From the NCBI GenBank assembly GCA_004297935.1, contig SCRE01000003.1:1-64000 (forward strand): a stretch of DNA of 64,000 nucleotides, in the 5' to 3' direction. The translations under genes were made by a program, and so were the position numbers. Shown here piece by piece: positions 24,096-33,153 of this stretch (its first letter is position 1; every line of letters starts with the position of its first letter). The DNA comes from Microbacteriaceae bacterium. GTDB taxonomy: Bacteria > Actinomycetota > Actinomycetes > Actinomycetales > Microbacteriaceae. Under the pieces are notes generated by a model. That model was not told where the DNA came from, ran no database searches, and saw nothing but the letters and a program-made list of their open reading frames with translations.

Positions 24096-25586
24096 ATGCG
24101 GTCAAACGTATCGGTTCAGATCCGCCGGAGTCCCCTCGCCGTGATGGCCGCGTTGGAGTTGCAGACGCGTCCGGTGCGTCCGGATACCCGGGTCGCATTG
24201 GAGCGACGCTGGGCTGAGCTGCCTGAGCACGTGAAGACGCCTAACCAACTTCTCGGCCGGTGCGCGCTCGGCTGCGAAGGCACGCACGGGGTGTTCCCCA
24301 AATGCAATCTGACGTGTTCTCCCTGCTACCACTCGGCAGATGCGAACAAAGTTCGCATCGATGGGGCACACACCCTGACCGAAGTTGCCGCACAGATGGC
24401 ATTCCTGAAACAGATTCGCGGACCCCGTGCGCACGCACAACTGATCGGCGGCGAGGTCAGCCTGCTGCCTCCCGAAGATCATGCCGCGGCGCTGCTGGCG
24501 ATGCGAGCGCAGGGACGCGAGCCGATGTCGATGACACACGGCGACTTCGACTACCGGTACCTGCTCGACGTGGTGCTCGGCCCGGATGGGCTGCCCCGGT
24601 TTGACAAGGTCTCGTTCGCGGGCCATTTCGATTCCCTCATGCGAGGCCGCAAAGGTGCCGTGCGTCCGCACAGTGAGGCGGAGTTGAATCCGTTCCGGCA
24701 AGCGTTCGCGGGCATGTTCGTCGACCTGAAACGCGATCATGGGGTGAGTTCCTATGTTGCACACAGCATGACCGTCACACCGTCAAACCTCGGCCAGGTC
24801 GGACAAGTCACCCGTGATGTGCTGGAGATGCGCTACGACATGATGTCGTTTCAACCAGCGGCATTCATCGGCGATGACCGACGATGGAAGGAAAACTTCG
24901 ACGAGGTCACCATCGACGGCGTGTGGGAGCGCATCGAGGAAGGTGCCGGACAGAAGCTGCCGTGGCAAGCGACCCAGTTCGGCGACCCGCGCTGCAACCG
25001 GTCAACGGTCGGATTGCGTGTGGACGGAACCTTCGCTGTCCTGCTCGACCCAGGCGATGCGAAAGACTTGGCCGCCCGCGACCGGTTCCTGAACCATTTC
25101 GGCGGCATGATCTTCGGCGACGTGCCCAAGATAATCCTCGCTGTCAAGGTTGCTCGCGCGCTGGCCGGCCATCCTGGGGACATCGCGCCCCTCCTAGGCC
25201 TAGCGCGGCGGGTGATCCGTCGCGCTGGCGGACCCCGCCGGCTTGTCCGCGCACTGAAAGCCGGACGGGTCGGCTTCAAGACGTTTGTGGTGCACAACTT
25301 CATGGACGCGGCCGTCGTGGCGCCGGCCTGGGAGCTGATGAAGCAGGGAGTGGTCAGCGACGACCCGGCGCTGAAGGAGACCCAGGAACGGCTGGGATCG
25401 TGCATGTACGCCATGAGCCACCCCGAGACGGGCGAACTTATTCCAGCCTGTGTGCAGCACTCCGTGCTCGACCCGGTGGAGAATGTGGGGCTTCGACGTA
25501 TCCTCCCGCTGACCCCCGCGACAACAGCTATCCGCACCCGCCCGGTCGGACTCACCCCGATCCGTCGCACCGGCAGCCACCAATGA
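24096..25586 (+). CDS. Radical SAM enzyme of unknown function
   Basis: A 496-aa protein with the 4Fe-4S/SAM motif CNLTCSPC (C70, C74, C77) and the SAM-binding LIGGEVSLLP (G117, G118, E119). Two cysteines (C56, C60) precede the cluster, and C-terminal cysteines in LGSCMYAM and IPACVQH could hold an auxiliary cluster. I do not recognise the subfamily. It starts 13 bases after the AhpD-like gene (AAAGGGG ribosome-binding site), and its stop overlaps the substrate-binding protein ATG. It is not part of the E. coli ynj set, so it may indicate which product or cofactor the system handles. Confidence 0.8.
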   Translation: MRSNVSVQIRRSPLAVMAALELQTRPVRPDTRVALERRWAELPEHVKTPNQLLGRCALGCEGTHGVFPKCNLTCSPCYHSADANKVRIDGAHTLTEVAAQMAFLKQIRGPRAHAQLIGGEVSLLPPEDHAAALLAMRAQGREPMSMTHGDFDYRYLLDVVLGPDGLPRFDKVSFAGHFDSLMRGRKGAVRPHSEAELNPFRQAFAGMFVDLKRDHGVSSYVAHSMTVTPSNLGQVGQVTRDVLEMRYDMMSFQPAAFIGDDRRWKENFDEVTIDGVWERIEEGAGQKLPWQATQFGDPRCNRSTVGLRVDGTFAVLLDPGDAKDLAARDRFLNHFGGMIFGDVPKIILAVKVARALAGHPGDIAPLLGLARRVIRRAGGPRRLVRALKAGRVGFKTFVVHNFMDAAVVAPAWELMKQGVVSDDPALKETQERLGSCMYAMSHPETGELIPACVQHSVLDPVENVGLRRILPLTPATTAIRTRPVGLTPIRRTGSHQ

Positions 25587-26848
25587 GACGCGGTGCAGTG
25601 AGCCACAGTGCCAAAGCGAGTCGCCGCCGAGCTTTGACGACGGCCGCCATCGTGACGACGGCGGTCTTGGGGCTTGCCGCATGCTCTGCCCCCGGCCCTT
25701 CAACGAGCTCCTTCACCTCGTGGAGTCAGGTACAGTCCGCCGCCAAAGGCGAAACCGTCAACCTATGGATGTATGGCGGCGACCAGCAGGGCAACAGTTA
25801 CATCGACAACTACTTGATCCCCGCCGCGGCCAAAGACGGCGTAACCCTGAAACGGGTACCTGTAACCGACACCAAAGATGCGCTGAACCGCATCCTGTCC
25901 GAGAAACAGGCCAGCGTCACCCACGGTTCCGTCGATCTGGTGTGGGTCAACGGCAGCAACTTCGGCACCGGCAAACAGGCCGACGCCTGGAAATGCAACT
26001 GGACCGGCCTGCTTCCCAATATGAAGTACACAGATGCCCACGACCCCCTACTGAAAAATGACTTCGGGACCCCCGTGGGTGGGTGTGAGGCGCCGTGGCA
26101 CAAGGCCCAGTTCTCGCTCGCCTACAATGCCGCCGTTGTCAAGGATCCGCCGCACTCGTTCGCGGGGCTTGCCCGGTGGATCACCGCGCATCCCGGGCGA
26201 TTCACCTACCCGGCCCCGCCGGACTTCACCGGCTCCGTATTCGTGCGCGAAATGTTGTACAGCACCTCGGGTGGTTACCGTAATGTTCCGCTCCAGTTCA
26301 GTCAGAAGGCCTATGACACGCTCACCCCGGCGCTGTATGAGGAACTGAACTCACTGAAGTCGTCACTGTGGAAGAACGGGACCACCTACCCCAAGGATTC
26401 CGACGCTCTCAACCAGTTGTATGCGGACAAACAGGTCGACTTCACCATGACCTACGGGCCCGCAACGCTAACCGACCTGGTGGCGAAGGGCACGTACCCG
26501 CCAGACACCAAGGTGGCAACTTTCGATGAAGGCACGGTCGGCAACGCCAGCTTCCTGGCAATCCCCTCCACCTCTGGTGCGAGCGCCGCAGCGATGGTCG
26601 TCGCCAATCTCGCCCTATCGCCCGCGCAGCAGGCGATCAGCGCGGACCCGAAGATCTGGGGCCAGTTCACCGTCCTCGACCTGAGCAAGCTGTCGGCAAA
26701 TGATCGGGCCAAGTTCCAGAAACTCCCCGCCTCACCGGTTGTCCCGAGGTACGACACGCTGTCGAAGAACGCGAACCCAGAGCTTTCCGCCGGCTGGGTT
26801 CCCGCGATCGACGACGGTTGGCGCAAGAACGTGTTGTCCCCACAATGA
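25583..26848 (+). CDS. ABC transporter substrate-binding lipoprotein (YnjB-like)
   Basis: A 421-aa lipoprotein: basic N-terminus, hydrophobic stretch and lipobox LGLAACS. The mature part has features I recall from E. coli YnjB: a GGDQQGNSYIDNYL opening, VSVGSVDL-type GSVDLVWVNGSNF, and YAPPWH-like GCEAPWHKAQFSLAYN. Substrate is unknown in E. coli as well; the family is related to putrescine/thiamine/iron-type binding proteins. ATG 25583 overlaps the radical SAM stop (ATGA). Confidence 0.85.
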   Translation: MRRGAVSHSAKASRRRALTTAAIVTTAVLGLAACSAPGPSTSSFTSWSQVQSAAKGETVNLWMYGGDQQGNSYIDNYLIPAAAKDGVTLKRVPVTDTKDALNRILSEKQASVTHGSVDLVWVNGSNFGTGKQADAWKCNWTGLLPNMKYTDAHDPLLKNDFGTPVGGCEAPWHKAQFSLAYNAAVVKDPPHSFAGLARWITAHPGRFTYPAPPDFTGSVFVREMLYSTSGGYRNVPLQFSQKAYDTLTPALYEELNSLKSSLWKNGTTYPKDSDALNQLYADKQVDFTMTYGPATLTDLVAKGTYPPDTKVATFDEGTVGNASFLAIPSTSGASAAAMVVANLALSPAQQAISADPKIWGQFTVLDLSKLSANDRAKFQKLPASPVVPRYDTLSKNANPELSAGWVPAIDDGWRKNVLSPQ

Positions 26849-27723
26849 CCGAAGCGGCCCTGGTAAGGCACGGCGGGCCCCGGAAACGTAACCGTGCTCA
26901 TGCGGCCCTGCTCGTTCTTCCGGCGGTCGTCGTCGTCGGCTTCGTCGTCGTGGGGAGCCTGGGGGTGCTGGTAGCGCAAAGCGCCGGATTGTTGCCGTTC
27001 GCCGGTGAACCTCGGCTGTCTGCGGACGCCTACTTCGCGAATTCCGCGGAGCTTCCCTCGGCGATTGGAATATCTCTGGCGGTGTCGGCCGCGGGAACCT
27101 TTTTCGCGGTCGTCTTCGGGTTCACGGCGGCTGTTGTCATCCTCCAGGGTCGCTGGTGCGGACGGCTGGTGGAGTGGGCCAGCGCCCTGACCATCCCGGT
27201 TCCGCATCTGGTCGGTGCCGCCACGATGGGGCTGCTGCTCAGTGACGGAGGATTCTTAGCCCGTCTCTTCCATGTTCCGGGCACACAGTGGCCTGCCTTC
27301 GTCGGCGGACCCTGGTGGAGCGCGACGATCCTCGAGTATGGATGGAAGGAATCCGCGTTCGTCGCACTCATCGTTGTGGGGACCCTCGCCGGCAGGGTGA
27401 ACCATTATGACGAGACGGCCGCGCTACTGGGCGCCGGCCGCGGCCCCCGTCTGCGCCATGTCCTTCTGCCGTTGGCAACGCCGGCGCTGGCTGTTTCAGC
27501 CGTCATCGTCTTCGTGTACACGCTCGGTTCGTATGAGGTGGCATGGCTGCTGGGTCGTGCCTACCCCGAACCGCTGCCGGTTATGGCCGTGCGATTGTAC
27601 AACTCGGTCACACTCACCTCTCGTCCGGAGGCGGCCGCGATCGCGGTTATCACCGTGATCCTGTCGGCTGCCGCCGCGGTGATCGCGTTCGCCCTGCTGA
27701 AGAGGATGCGATTGTGGCGATAA
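26845..27723 (+). CDS. ABC transporter permease, first half of YnjC-like pair
   Basis: A 292-aa inner-membrane permease with six predicted helices and an EAA-type loop (YDETAALLGAGRGPRLRHV). E. coli YnjC is one long protein with two such permease domains; here they are separate genes. ATG overlaps the upstream stop (ATGA). Confidence 0.85.
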   Translation: MTEAALVRHGGPRKRNRAHAALLVLPAVVVVGFVVVGSLGVLVAQSAGLLPFAGEPRLSADAYFANSAELPSAIGISLAVSAAGTFFAVVFGFTAAVVILQGRWCGRLVEWASALTIPVPHLVGAATMGLLLSDGGFLARLFHVPGTQWPAFVGGPWWSATILEYGWKESAFVALIVVGTLAGRVNHYDETAALLGAGRGPRLRHVLLPLATPALAVSAVIVFVYTLGSYEVAWLLGRAYPEPLPVMAVRLYNSVTLTSRPEAAAIAVITVILSAAAAVIAFALLKRMRLWR

Positions 27724-28583
27724 CTCTTCCTTCCCAGCGCGAGCGTGACACGCGCCCATCGCTACGGCTTTCCGGCCCTGGCCTCATTCGCCCGCGCGGA
27801 TTCGGCCGGGTGGGAAGAGTCGCCCTCTCCGTTGGTCTGGGCTGCTGGTTCTTGCTTCCGCTTGTTCCCCTCGTGCTGTGGGCTTTTGCCGACCGTTGGT
27901 CGTTTCCGGATATTCTGCCGACACGGTGGGGCGGCACCGGTGTCATGGCGGCGATCGGCCAGGGTGCGGGACCGGCGTTCCTAACCTCTCTGGGCTTAGG
28001 TTGTGCCGTAGCGCTTGTCGCCACCCCGCTCGGGGCGATGGCTGCGCATGCGATCGCCGTGCACCGGATCCGCGGTGCCGGCTGGCTGACCGTTCTCCTG
28101 TTCGCTCCCATCGCGTTGCCCGCGTTCGCCGTCGCGTTAGGTCTCAACGTGATCCTGCTCCAGCTGCACACGCCAAGCGTCGTGGGCGTCGTTGTGGTCC
28201 TGGTGGTTTATGCCCTCCCTTATACGACGTTCACCATGCGTGCCGCCTATAGCGCCTATGACGCGGGCTTTGAGGACGAGGCACGGTTGTTAGGAGCCTC
28301 AAGAAGGCAGGTCGTTGGGCGCATCCACCTCCCGTTGATCGCGCCGGCATTGGCGCGTGCCGCCTTCCTTGGTTTCCTGGTGGGCTGGAGTGATTATCTC
28401 GTGACTCTCTTGATCGGCGGCGGCCAACTGGTGAGCGTTCCCATCCTGGTGGCGTCCTCCGCCGCGGGAACCGGCAACACCTCCGTGACCGCTGTCCTGT
28501 CTGCGGCGGCAATCCTGCCGCCGCTGGTGCTCCTGGCTGTTCTGGAGCCCCGGGGGCGCCATCGAGCCGCGGGAGCATCATGA
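27714..28583 (+). CDS. ABC transporter permease, second half of YnjC-like pair
   Basis: A 289-aa permease, about six helices, EAA loop FEDEARLLGASRRQVVGRIHLP. GTG start at 27714 lies 10 bases inside the preceding gene, with GGATG upstream. The stop overlaps the ATPase start (ATGA). Forms the heterodimeric channel with the previous product. Confidence 0.85.
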   Translation: MAITLPSQRERDTRPSLRLSGPGLIRPRGFGRVGRVALSVGLGCWFLLPLVPLVLWAFADRWSFPDILPTRWGGTGVMAAIGQGAGPAFLTSLGLGCAVALVATPLGAMAAHAIAVHRIRGAGWLTVLLFAPIALPAFAVALGLNVILLQLHTPSVVGVVVVLVVYALPYTTFTMRAAYSAYDAGFEDEARLLGASRRQVVGRIHLPLIAPALARAAFLGFLVGWSDYLVTLLIGGGQLVSVPILVASSAAGTGNTSVTAVLSAAAILPPLVLLAVLEPRGRHRAAGAS

Positions 28584-29668
28584 GTTCCGAAGTCTGTTTG
28601 GAGGGGATCTCCAAATCGTTTGCACGGGGCAGAGCTCCGGCCGTGGACAACGTGTCGCTGCGCGTCGAGGGCGGCCAGTGTATTGCCGTGCTGGGTCCAT
28701 CCGGGTCGGGTAAGAGCACCCTTCTCCGACTGGTATCCGGCCTGGAAGAACCCGACAGCGGACGTGTCACGGTGGCTGGACAGGATGTGACGCATGTGGT
28801 CCCCGAGAAGCGGGGAATGGCCATGGTGTCGCAGCGGCCGCTCATATTCCCGCATCTGAATGTCATTGACAATATTTCATTCGCTGCGGTGGTTCGCGGG
28901 GCGCGGCGGCGTGCGGCGCGTGCGGATGCGGCCCAGTTCCTGCACATGGTGCAGCTCGACGACTTCGCCGGCCGATCCGCCCATGAGCTTTCCGGTGGCC
29001 AGGCACAACGGGTGGCGCTGGCTCGAGCGTTGGCTGCGCGTCCCGCTGTCCTACTTCTTGACGAGCCGTTCAGTGCTCTCGATGTGGAATTGCGGCAGGA
29101 AATGCACACCCTGCTGCGCGATGTGCGCAAACTCGTGAAGTCGACCGTGCTCTTGGTCACCCACGATCGAGACGAAGCCGCGTCACTGGCCGACACGATC
29201 GCCCTGGTCAGCCGCGGCCAGCTCGTGCAACACGGCACCGTCGAAGAGTTGTATCGACGCCCCGCCTCGCTGGAGGCGAGCCGCCTCATGGGCGGTAAGA
29301 ACGAAATCCGCGGCACGATCGTGGCAGGGGTTCACTACTCTGCCTGGGGTGCGTTCCCGGTTCCGGGCGACACACCGGGCGCGGACGGCAATGGCACCAT
29401 CGTTGTGCGTCAGGAGAGCGTCGAGATCATCACGGACGGGACCGGGGGCACCGAAGCCACCGTCAGTGACGTGCATCCGGTGGGGGCTCGGCAGCTGGTG
29501 ACAGTCCAGATTGCACAGGCCACTCTGCACGCAGAGACGACAGCATTTCGTGGCGTCCGTTCAGGGGACAGAGTCGGGGTGCGGATCCCACCCGATGAGA
29601 TCGCCGTGGTCGATCGGGCGGAATCCCCATTGGGCGAGCAGTCCGCACTGGAGGTCCAGAATGCATGA
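28580..29668 (+). CDS. ABC transporter ATP-binding protein (YnjD-like)
   Basis: A 362-aa ATPase: Walker A GPSGSGKST (39-47), Q-loop SQRPLIF, signature LSGGQAQRVALARAL, Walker B LLLDEPFSAL, H-loop TH. A C-terminal TOBE-type domain (about residues 240-350) is present, as in MalK/PotA-type ATPases and longer than E. coli YnjD. Energises the two permeases above. Confidence 0.9.
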   Translation: MSSEVCLEGISKSFARGRAPAVDNVSLRVEGGQCIAVLGPSGSGKSTLLRLVSGLEEPDSGRVTVAGQDVTHVVPEKRGMAMVSQRPLIFPHLNVIDNISFAAVVRGARRRAARADAAQFLHMVQLDDFAGRSAHELSGGQAQRVALARALAARPAVLLLDEPFSALDVELRQEMHTLLRDVRKLVKSTVLLVTHDRDEAASLADTIALVSRGQLVQHGTVEELYRRPASLEASRLMGGKNEIRGTIVAGVHYSAWGAFPVPGDTPGADGNGTIVVRQESVEIITDGTGGTEATVSDVHPVGARQLVTVQIAQATLHAETTAFRGVRSGDRVGVRIPPDEIAVVDRAESPLGEQSALEVQNA

Positions 29669-30359
29669 ACGGGTTCGGCGATGGTCCGGCCGAGCTGTGC
29701 TCTGGCGGCTTGTCGTACTGATCGTGTTTGTGATTGCGGCGACCCTGATCGGGGTGTTCGTGCCGCTGCCTGCAGTGAACACTCTTCGTTCCGCCGTCAC
29801 CTCCGCAGGCCTGCTGGGGGTGATCGGCTTCGTACTCGGCTACGCGCTCACGACACTCGCACCCGTCCCGAAGGCTGTTCTGAGTGTCCTCGCCGGACTG
29901 ATCTGGGGGTTCTGGGTCGGCGCGATCACGGTCTACATCGGTGCCCTCCTGGGCGCTGCTTGCGCGTTCTTTCTCGGCCGGTGGTTGGGCCGGGAAGCAA
30001 TCGAGCGATTCACCGGGACCCGGGTGGCGCGTGTCGACGACCTGTTGCGCCGCCGTGGCTTCCTCGCCGTGCTCGGGGCGCGGCTGGTACCGGTGATCCC
30101 GTTCACCGCCATCAACTACGTCGCGGGCCTGACCGCCGTCCGCCGTCGCGACTACGCCCTGGGTACTGCCGTGGGCATCATCCCCGGCGACATGGCCTAT
30201 GTGGCAATCGGTGCCTACGGTTTGCAGCTCGGCTGGGAATTCTGGGTCGCCGTCGGTGGCCTGGGGGCGCTGACGATCGGTGGAGCGCTCGTCGGCATCC
30301 GCGCCCGACGGCGCTCCGAAACGGCCACCATCAAGGAAACGAGGGATGACCATGTTTGA
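29661..30359 (+). CDS. TVP38/TMEM64 family membrane protein (YdjX/YdjZ-like)
   Basis: A 232-aa DedA-superfamily membrane protein. The SNARE-associated core has GLIWGFWVGAITVYIGALLG, FFLGRWLGREAI, then GARLVPVIPFTAINYVAGL and GIIPGDMAYVAIGAYG. In E. coli two such proteins (YdjX, YdjZ) are encoded beside ynjA-D. The family contains lipid scramblases in eukaryotes. ATG overlaps the ATPase end by 8 bases; the neighbouring lipid-headgroup transferase fits a membrane-lipid function. Confidence 0.85.
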   Translation: MHERVRRWSGRAVLWRLVVLIVFVIAATLIGVFVPLPAVNTLRSAVTSAGLLGVIGFVLGYALTTLAPVPKAVLSVLAGLIWGFWVGAITVYIGALLGAACAFFLGRWLGREAIERFTGTRVARVDDLLRRRGFLAVLGARLVPVIPFTAINYVAGLTAVRRRDYALGTAVGIIPGDMAYVAIGAYGLQLGWEFWVAVGGLGALTIGGALVGIRARRRSETATIKETRDDHV

Positions 30360-30978
30360 CGCCACACTGCGTCGCCGCCTGGATCGCCCGCTGACCTCAA
30401 TGGCAAAGGCGCTTGACCGACGCTGGATCACCCCGAACCGGCTGACGATGCTCGGACTTGCGGCAGGTATTGCCAGCGCCATATCCGCAGGCTTCCAGCT
30501 CTGGCTGATCGGGGTGATCCTCTGGCTTGTTTCGCGCCTGGCCGATGGGCTCGATGGTGCACTCGCCCGAGTCCGCCGAAAGCAGGGACGGCTCCCGGAA
30601 TCGGGCGCCGGCGGCTTTCTGGACATCACCGCGGATTTCGTCGTTTACGGCGCGACCGTCTTCGGGGTCGGCATCGGAACAGGCGTGGAGTTCGACTCCC
30701 CGTGGTGGCCCTTCTTCGCCGTCCTCTTGGCTTACTACGTTAACGGGGGCGCGTTCCTCGCGTTCTCGTCTATCGCGGAAAAGACCGGCAGAACCATCGA
30801 TGACGGGCGATCGCTTTCGTTCTTTGGCCGGGTCGCGGAGGCAACCGAGACCATCGTCATCCACACCGTATGGTTGCTCCTACCGTCGGTTGCCTGGATG
30901 ATCGCGATCGTCTGGGCGATTTTCGTCGGCCTCAGTGCGACCCAGAGAATTATTGCCGGGTATCGGGCACTGACCTGA
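30352..30978 (+). CDS. CDP-alcohol phosphatidyltransferase (YnjF-like)
   Basis: A 208-aa integral membrane enzyme with the CDP-alcohol signature spread over DGLDGALAR ... GGFLDITAD (DG-x2-AR ... G-x3-D-x3-D). The flow MFDATLRRRLDRPL, WITPNRLTMLGLAAG and the later EATETIVIHTVW resemble E. coli YnjF. ATG 30352 is six bases after GAGGG; ATG 30346 is an alternative. Last plus-strand gene of the operon. The acceptor alcohol is unknown. Confidence 0.85.
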   Translation: MFDATLRRRLDRPLTSMAKALDRRWITPNRLTMLGLAAGIASAISAGFQLWLIGVILWLVSRLADGLDGALARVRRKQGRLPESGAGGFLDITADFVVYGATVFGVGIGTGVEFDSPWWPFFAVLLAYYVNGGAFLAFSSIAEKTGRTIDDGRSLSFFGRVAEATETIVIHTVWLLLPSVAWMIAIVWAIFVGLSATQRIIAGYRALT

Positions 30979-30990
30979 GACGGCGGACGG

Positions 30991-32448
30991 TCACCTCATC
31001 CGAATACGGCGGATAACCGCCAACACGCGTGTCACGCGGCGGAGGAGCCCGCCACTCAGGTGTTCCCGCACGATGGACACACCGACGTTCCACACCGCAT
31101 CATTGAACGTCGGATACGGGTGCGTGGTGCTGGCGATCTGGCCGGCGGTAAGCCGGTTCTTGACGGCAAGGGTCACCTCGGCGAGGGACTCGCCGGCACG
31201 AGGGCCCACGATCGTTCCTCCGAGCAGGACTCCCTTCCGGTCGGTGACGATCTGGGTGAACCCCGTGGTCGCCGCCTCGGTGATCGCCCGATCGAGGCGG
31301 CGGTGATCGATGGTCACGACCCGGTGCTTGGACGCGACGGTATCGGCGGCTTGCAGGCCGACGGCGGCGACCTCGGGCTGGGTGAACGTCACTCGAGGAA
31401 CAGTACGTCGGTCGATCTTCCGCTTCAGTCCAAGGATGGCGTTGGATGCCGCAATGCTGCCGTTCACACCGGCCGTGTGCGTGAACTGGGGGAGTGCGGT
31501 CACATCTCCGGCCGCCCAGATCCGCGTATTGGTCGTGCGCAAATTGTCGTCGACAACCACCGTGCCGCGGCCATCGACGCTGACCCCGGCGCTGTCCAGT
31601 GCCAGGGAGCTCGTGTCCGCCACCCTGCCCACGGCCACGAGAACACGGTCGAAATCCACATCCGTGCCATCATCCAGTATGAGGGACCCGGCGTGTCCGT
31701 CCGTCGTTTCCACCCGCCGGACGGTGCGTCCTCTTCGCACATCGACTCCGTCCGCGACCAGCGCGGCAGAAACTATCGCCTCCGCCTGCGCCGATTCTTT
31801 CGGAATGAGCCGCGGACCCCGTTGGACGAGCGTCACGTGTGACCCGAGGCGAGCCAGCGCCTGGCCCAACTCGCACCCGATGGCGCCACCGCCGACGACC
31901 ACGAGTCGGTTCGGTTGTTCGGCGAGATCCCAGACGCTCTCGCTGGTCAGCGCGGCGAGCGTGTCCGCGCCGTCAGCATTGAGACCGCGCGGACGGCTCC
32001 CGGTCGCGATCATCGCCTGTCGGAATCGAATCGTCCGGCCGTCGACGATCAGGTTGCGCCGGTCGAGGAAACGGGCAGACCCTCGCAGGAAGGCGACACC
32101 ATCGTGTTCGAGGGACTCGGCGGAGTCGGCGGGCGCGATCGTGTGCATCGCGGTGTGCAGATGGCTCATCACCGCACCGAAATCGACCGTGGCACCTTCA
32201 ACGTGCACGCCCAACGATTGTGAGCCGACGGCGGTAGATGTGGCGTAGGCGGCGGCGATCAGCGACTTCGAAGGCACGCATCCCGTCCACAAACAATCTC
32301 CGCCGAGACGATCCGGTTCGATGAGCAGAACTCGTGCCCCGAAGCTTGCCGCGGTGCGGCTGGCTACTAGCCCCGCGGTACCTCCACCGATAACCACGAA
32401 GTCCCACGGCTGCGCGAATAGCTTCGAATCGTAGATAGCGTCGCCCAT
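30991..32448 (-). CDS. Mercuric-reductase-like FAD oxidoreductase of the ynj-type cluster
   Basis: A 485-aa disulfide oxidoreductase with FAD motif VVIGGGTAGL, redox pair C52/C57 in GGDCLWTGCVPSKS, NAD motif GGGAIGCELG, WAAGDVTA, and a C-terminal HPYPTFND in place of the CC tail of MerA. Such proteins are often annotated mercuric reductase, yet are commonly found, even fused, with TVP38/TMEM64 proteins; the gene is convergent with the CDP-alcohol transferase only 12 bases away. ATG 32448 and ATG 32472 are both possible; the long frame upstream of them is a shadow of the methyltransferase. Confidence 0.8.
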   Translation of the reverse strand: MGDAIYDSKLFAQPWDFVVIGGGTAGLVASRTAASFGARVLLIEPDRLGGDCLWTGCVPSKSLIAAAYATSTAVGSQSLGVHVEGATVDFGAVMSHLHTAMHTIAPADSAESLEHDGVAFLRGSARFLDRRNLIVDGRTIRFRQAMIATGSRPRGLNADGADTLAALTSESVWDLAEQPNRLVVVGGGAIGCELGQALARLGSHVTLVQRGPRLIPKESAQAEAIVSAALVADGVDVRRGRTVRRVETTDGHAGSLILDDGTDVDFDRVLVAVGRVADTSSLALDSAGVSVDGRGTVVVDDNLRTTNTRIWAAGDVTALPQFTHTAGVNGSIAASNAILGLKRKIDRRTVPRVTFTQPEVAAVGLQAADTVASKHRVVTIDHRRLDRAITEAATTGFTQIVTDRKGVLLGGTIVGPRAGESLAEVTLAVKNRLTAGQIASTTHPYPTFNDAVWNVGVSIVREHLSGGLLRRVTRVLAVIRRIRMR

Positions 32449-32499
32449 ATGGTTGAGCGTAGGCGAATGCATAACGGGCCGTCTGTGAAGGAGAACACC

Positions 32500-33153
32500 G
32501 TGCGGGGACCGGAATGGTACACATATACGGCTGGGGCCCGCTTCTATGACACCCTTTCGGGGGAGCGCTTGATATATCGGGCCGGTCGTGTGGCCGGCAT
32601 CCGTCTTCTGCAACCACGGCCCGGCGGTGTTGTGTTGGACCTGGGCTGTGGCACCGGGCTCAATTTTCCCCTGCTCGCCGCCGCGGTGGGACCATCCGGG
32701 CTTGTGATTGGTTTGGACCGAAGCCCCGAAATGCTCACGGTTGCCCGGCGCCGCGTCACCCGCGACAGGCTGCACATGGTGCGCCTGCTCGAAGCCGACG
32801 CGGCATCGTTCGATACCCACACGGTCAACGCACTTATCCGACAGACGGGTCGGGAACCAGGAGTGGATGCGGTGCTCGCGACGTATTCCATGAGCGTGTT
32901 CTCTAACTGGCGCGCCGCCTGGCAGGCCAGCCTCGCCGTGCTGAAGCACCCCGGCAGGGCTGCGATTGTCGACATGCAGTCCACAACCGGGCGCGCAATC
33001 ATTCTCAGTCCGCTGGCGCATCTTGCCTGCCTGCTGGGCGGTTCCGATATCCAAGCGCACCCCTGGGTCGCCGTAGGGGTGGGCTGCACGGATGTCGTTG
33101 TGGAGACCCTGCGTGGCGGTCACATTGTTGCGGCGGCGGGAACGTGTCCTTAA
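32500..33153 (+). CDS. Class I SAM-dependent methyltransferase
   Basis: A 217-aa methyltransferase: motif I LDLGCGTG (46-53), acidic end of strand 2 GLDRSPEML, motif for the next strand LEADAASF and ATYSMSVFSNW. GTG 32500 has AAGGAG six bases upstream. Divergent from the flavoprotein and convergent with the HAD gene, which it overlaps by 4 bases. Substrate unknown, perhaps a lipid or quinone given the neighbours. Confidence 0.8.
   Translation: MRGPEWYTYTAGARFYDTLSGERLIYRAGRVAGIRLLQPRPGGVVLDLGCGTGLNFPLLAAAVGPSGLVIGLDRSPEMLTVARRRVTRDRLHMVRLLEADAASFDTHTVNALIRQTGREPGVDAVLATYSMSVFSNWRAAWQASLAVLKHPGRAAIVDMQSTTGRAIILSPLAHLACLLGGSDIQAHPWVAVGVGCTDVVVETLRGGHIVAAAGTCP

Noticed and set aside
30991-32448. 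A second true MerA
   Set aside because: No C-terminal Cys pair, no mer operator, and it lies with ynj-type and TVP38 genes; better described as a MerA-like disulfide oxidoreductase.
30991-33123. 710-aa flavoprotein starting at 33123
   Set aside because: The first 225 codons overlap the methyltransferase gene on the other strand and lack homology; the FAD domain begins after ATG 32448.
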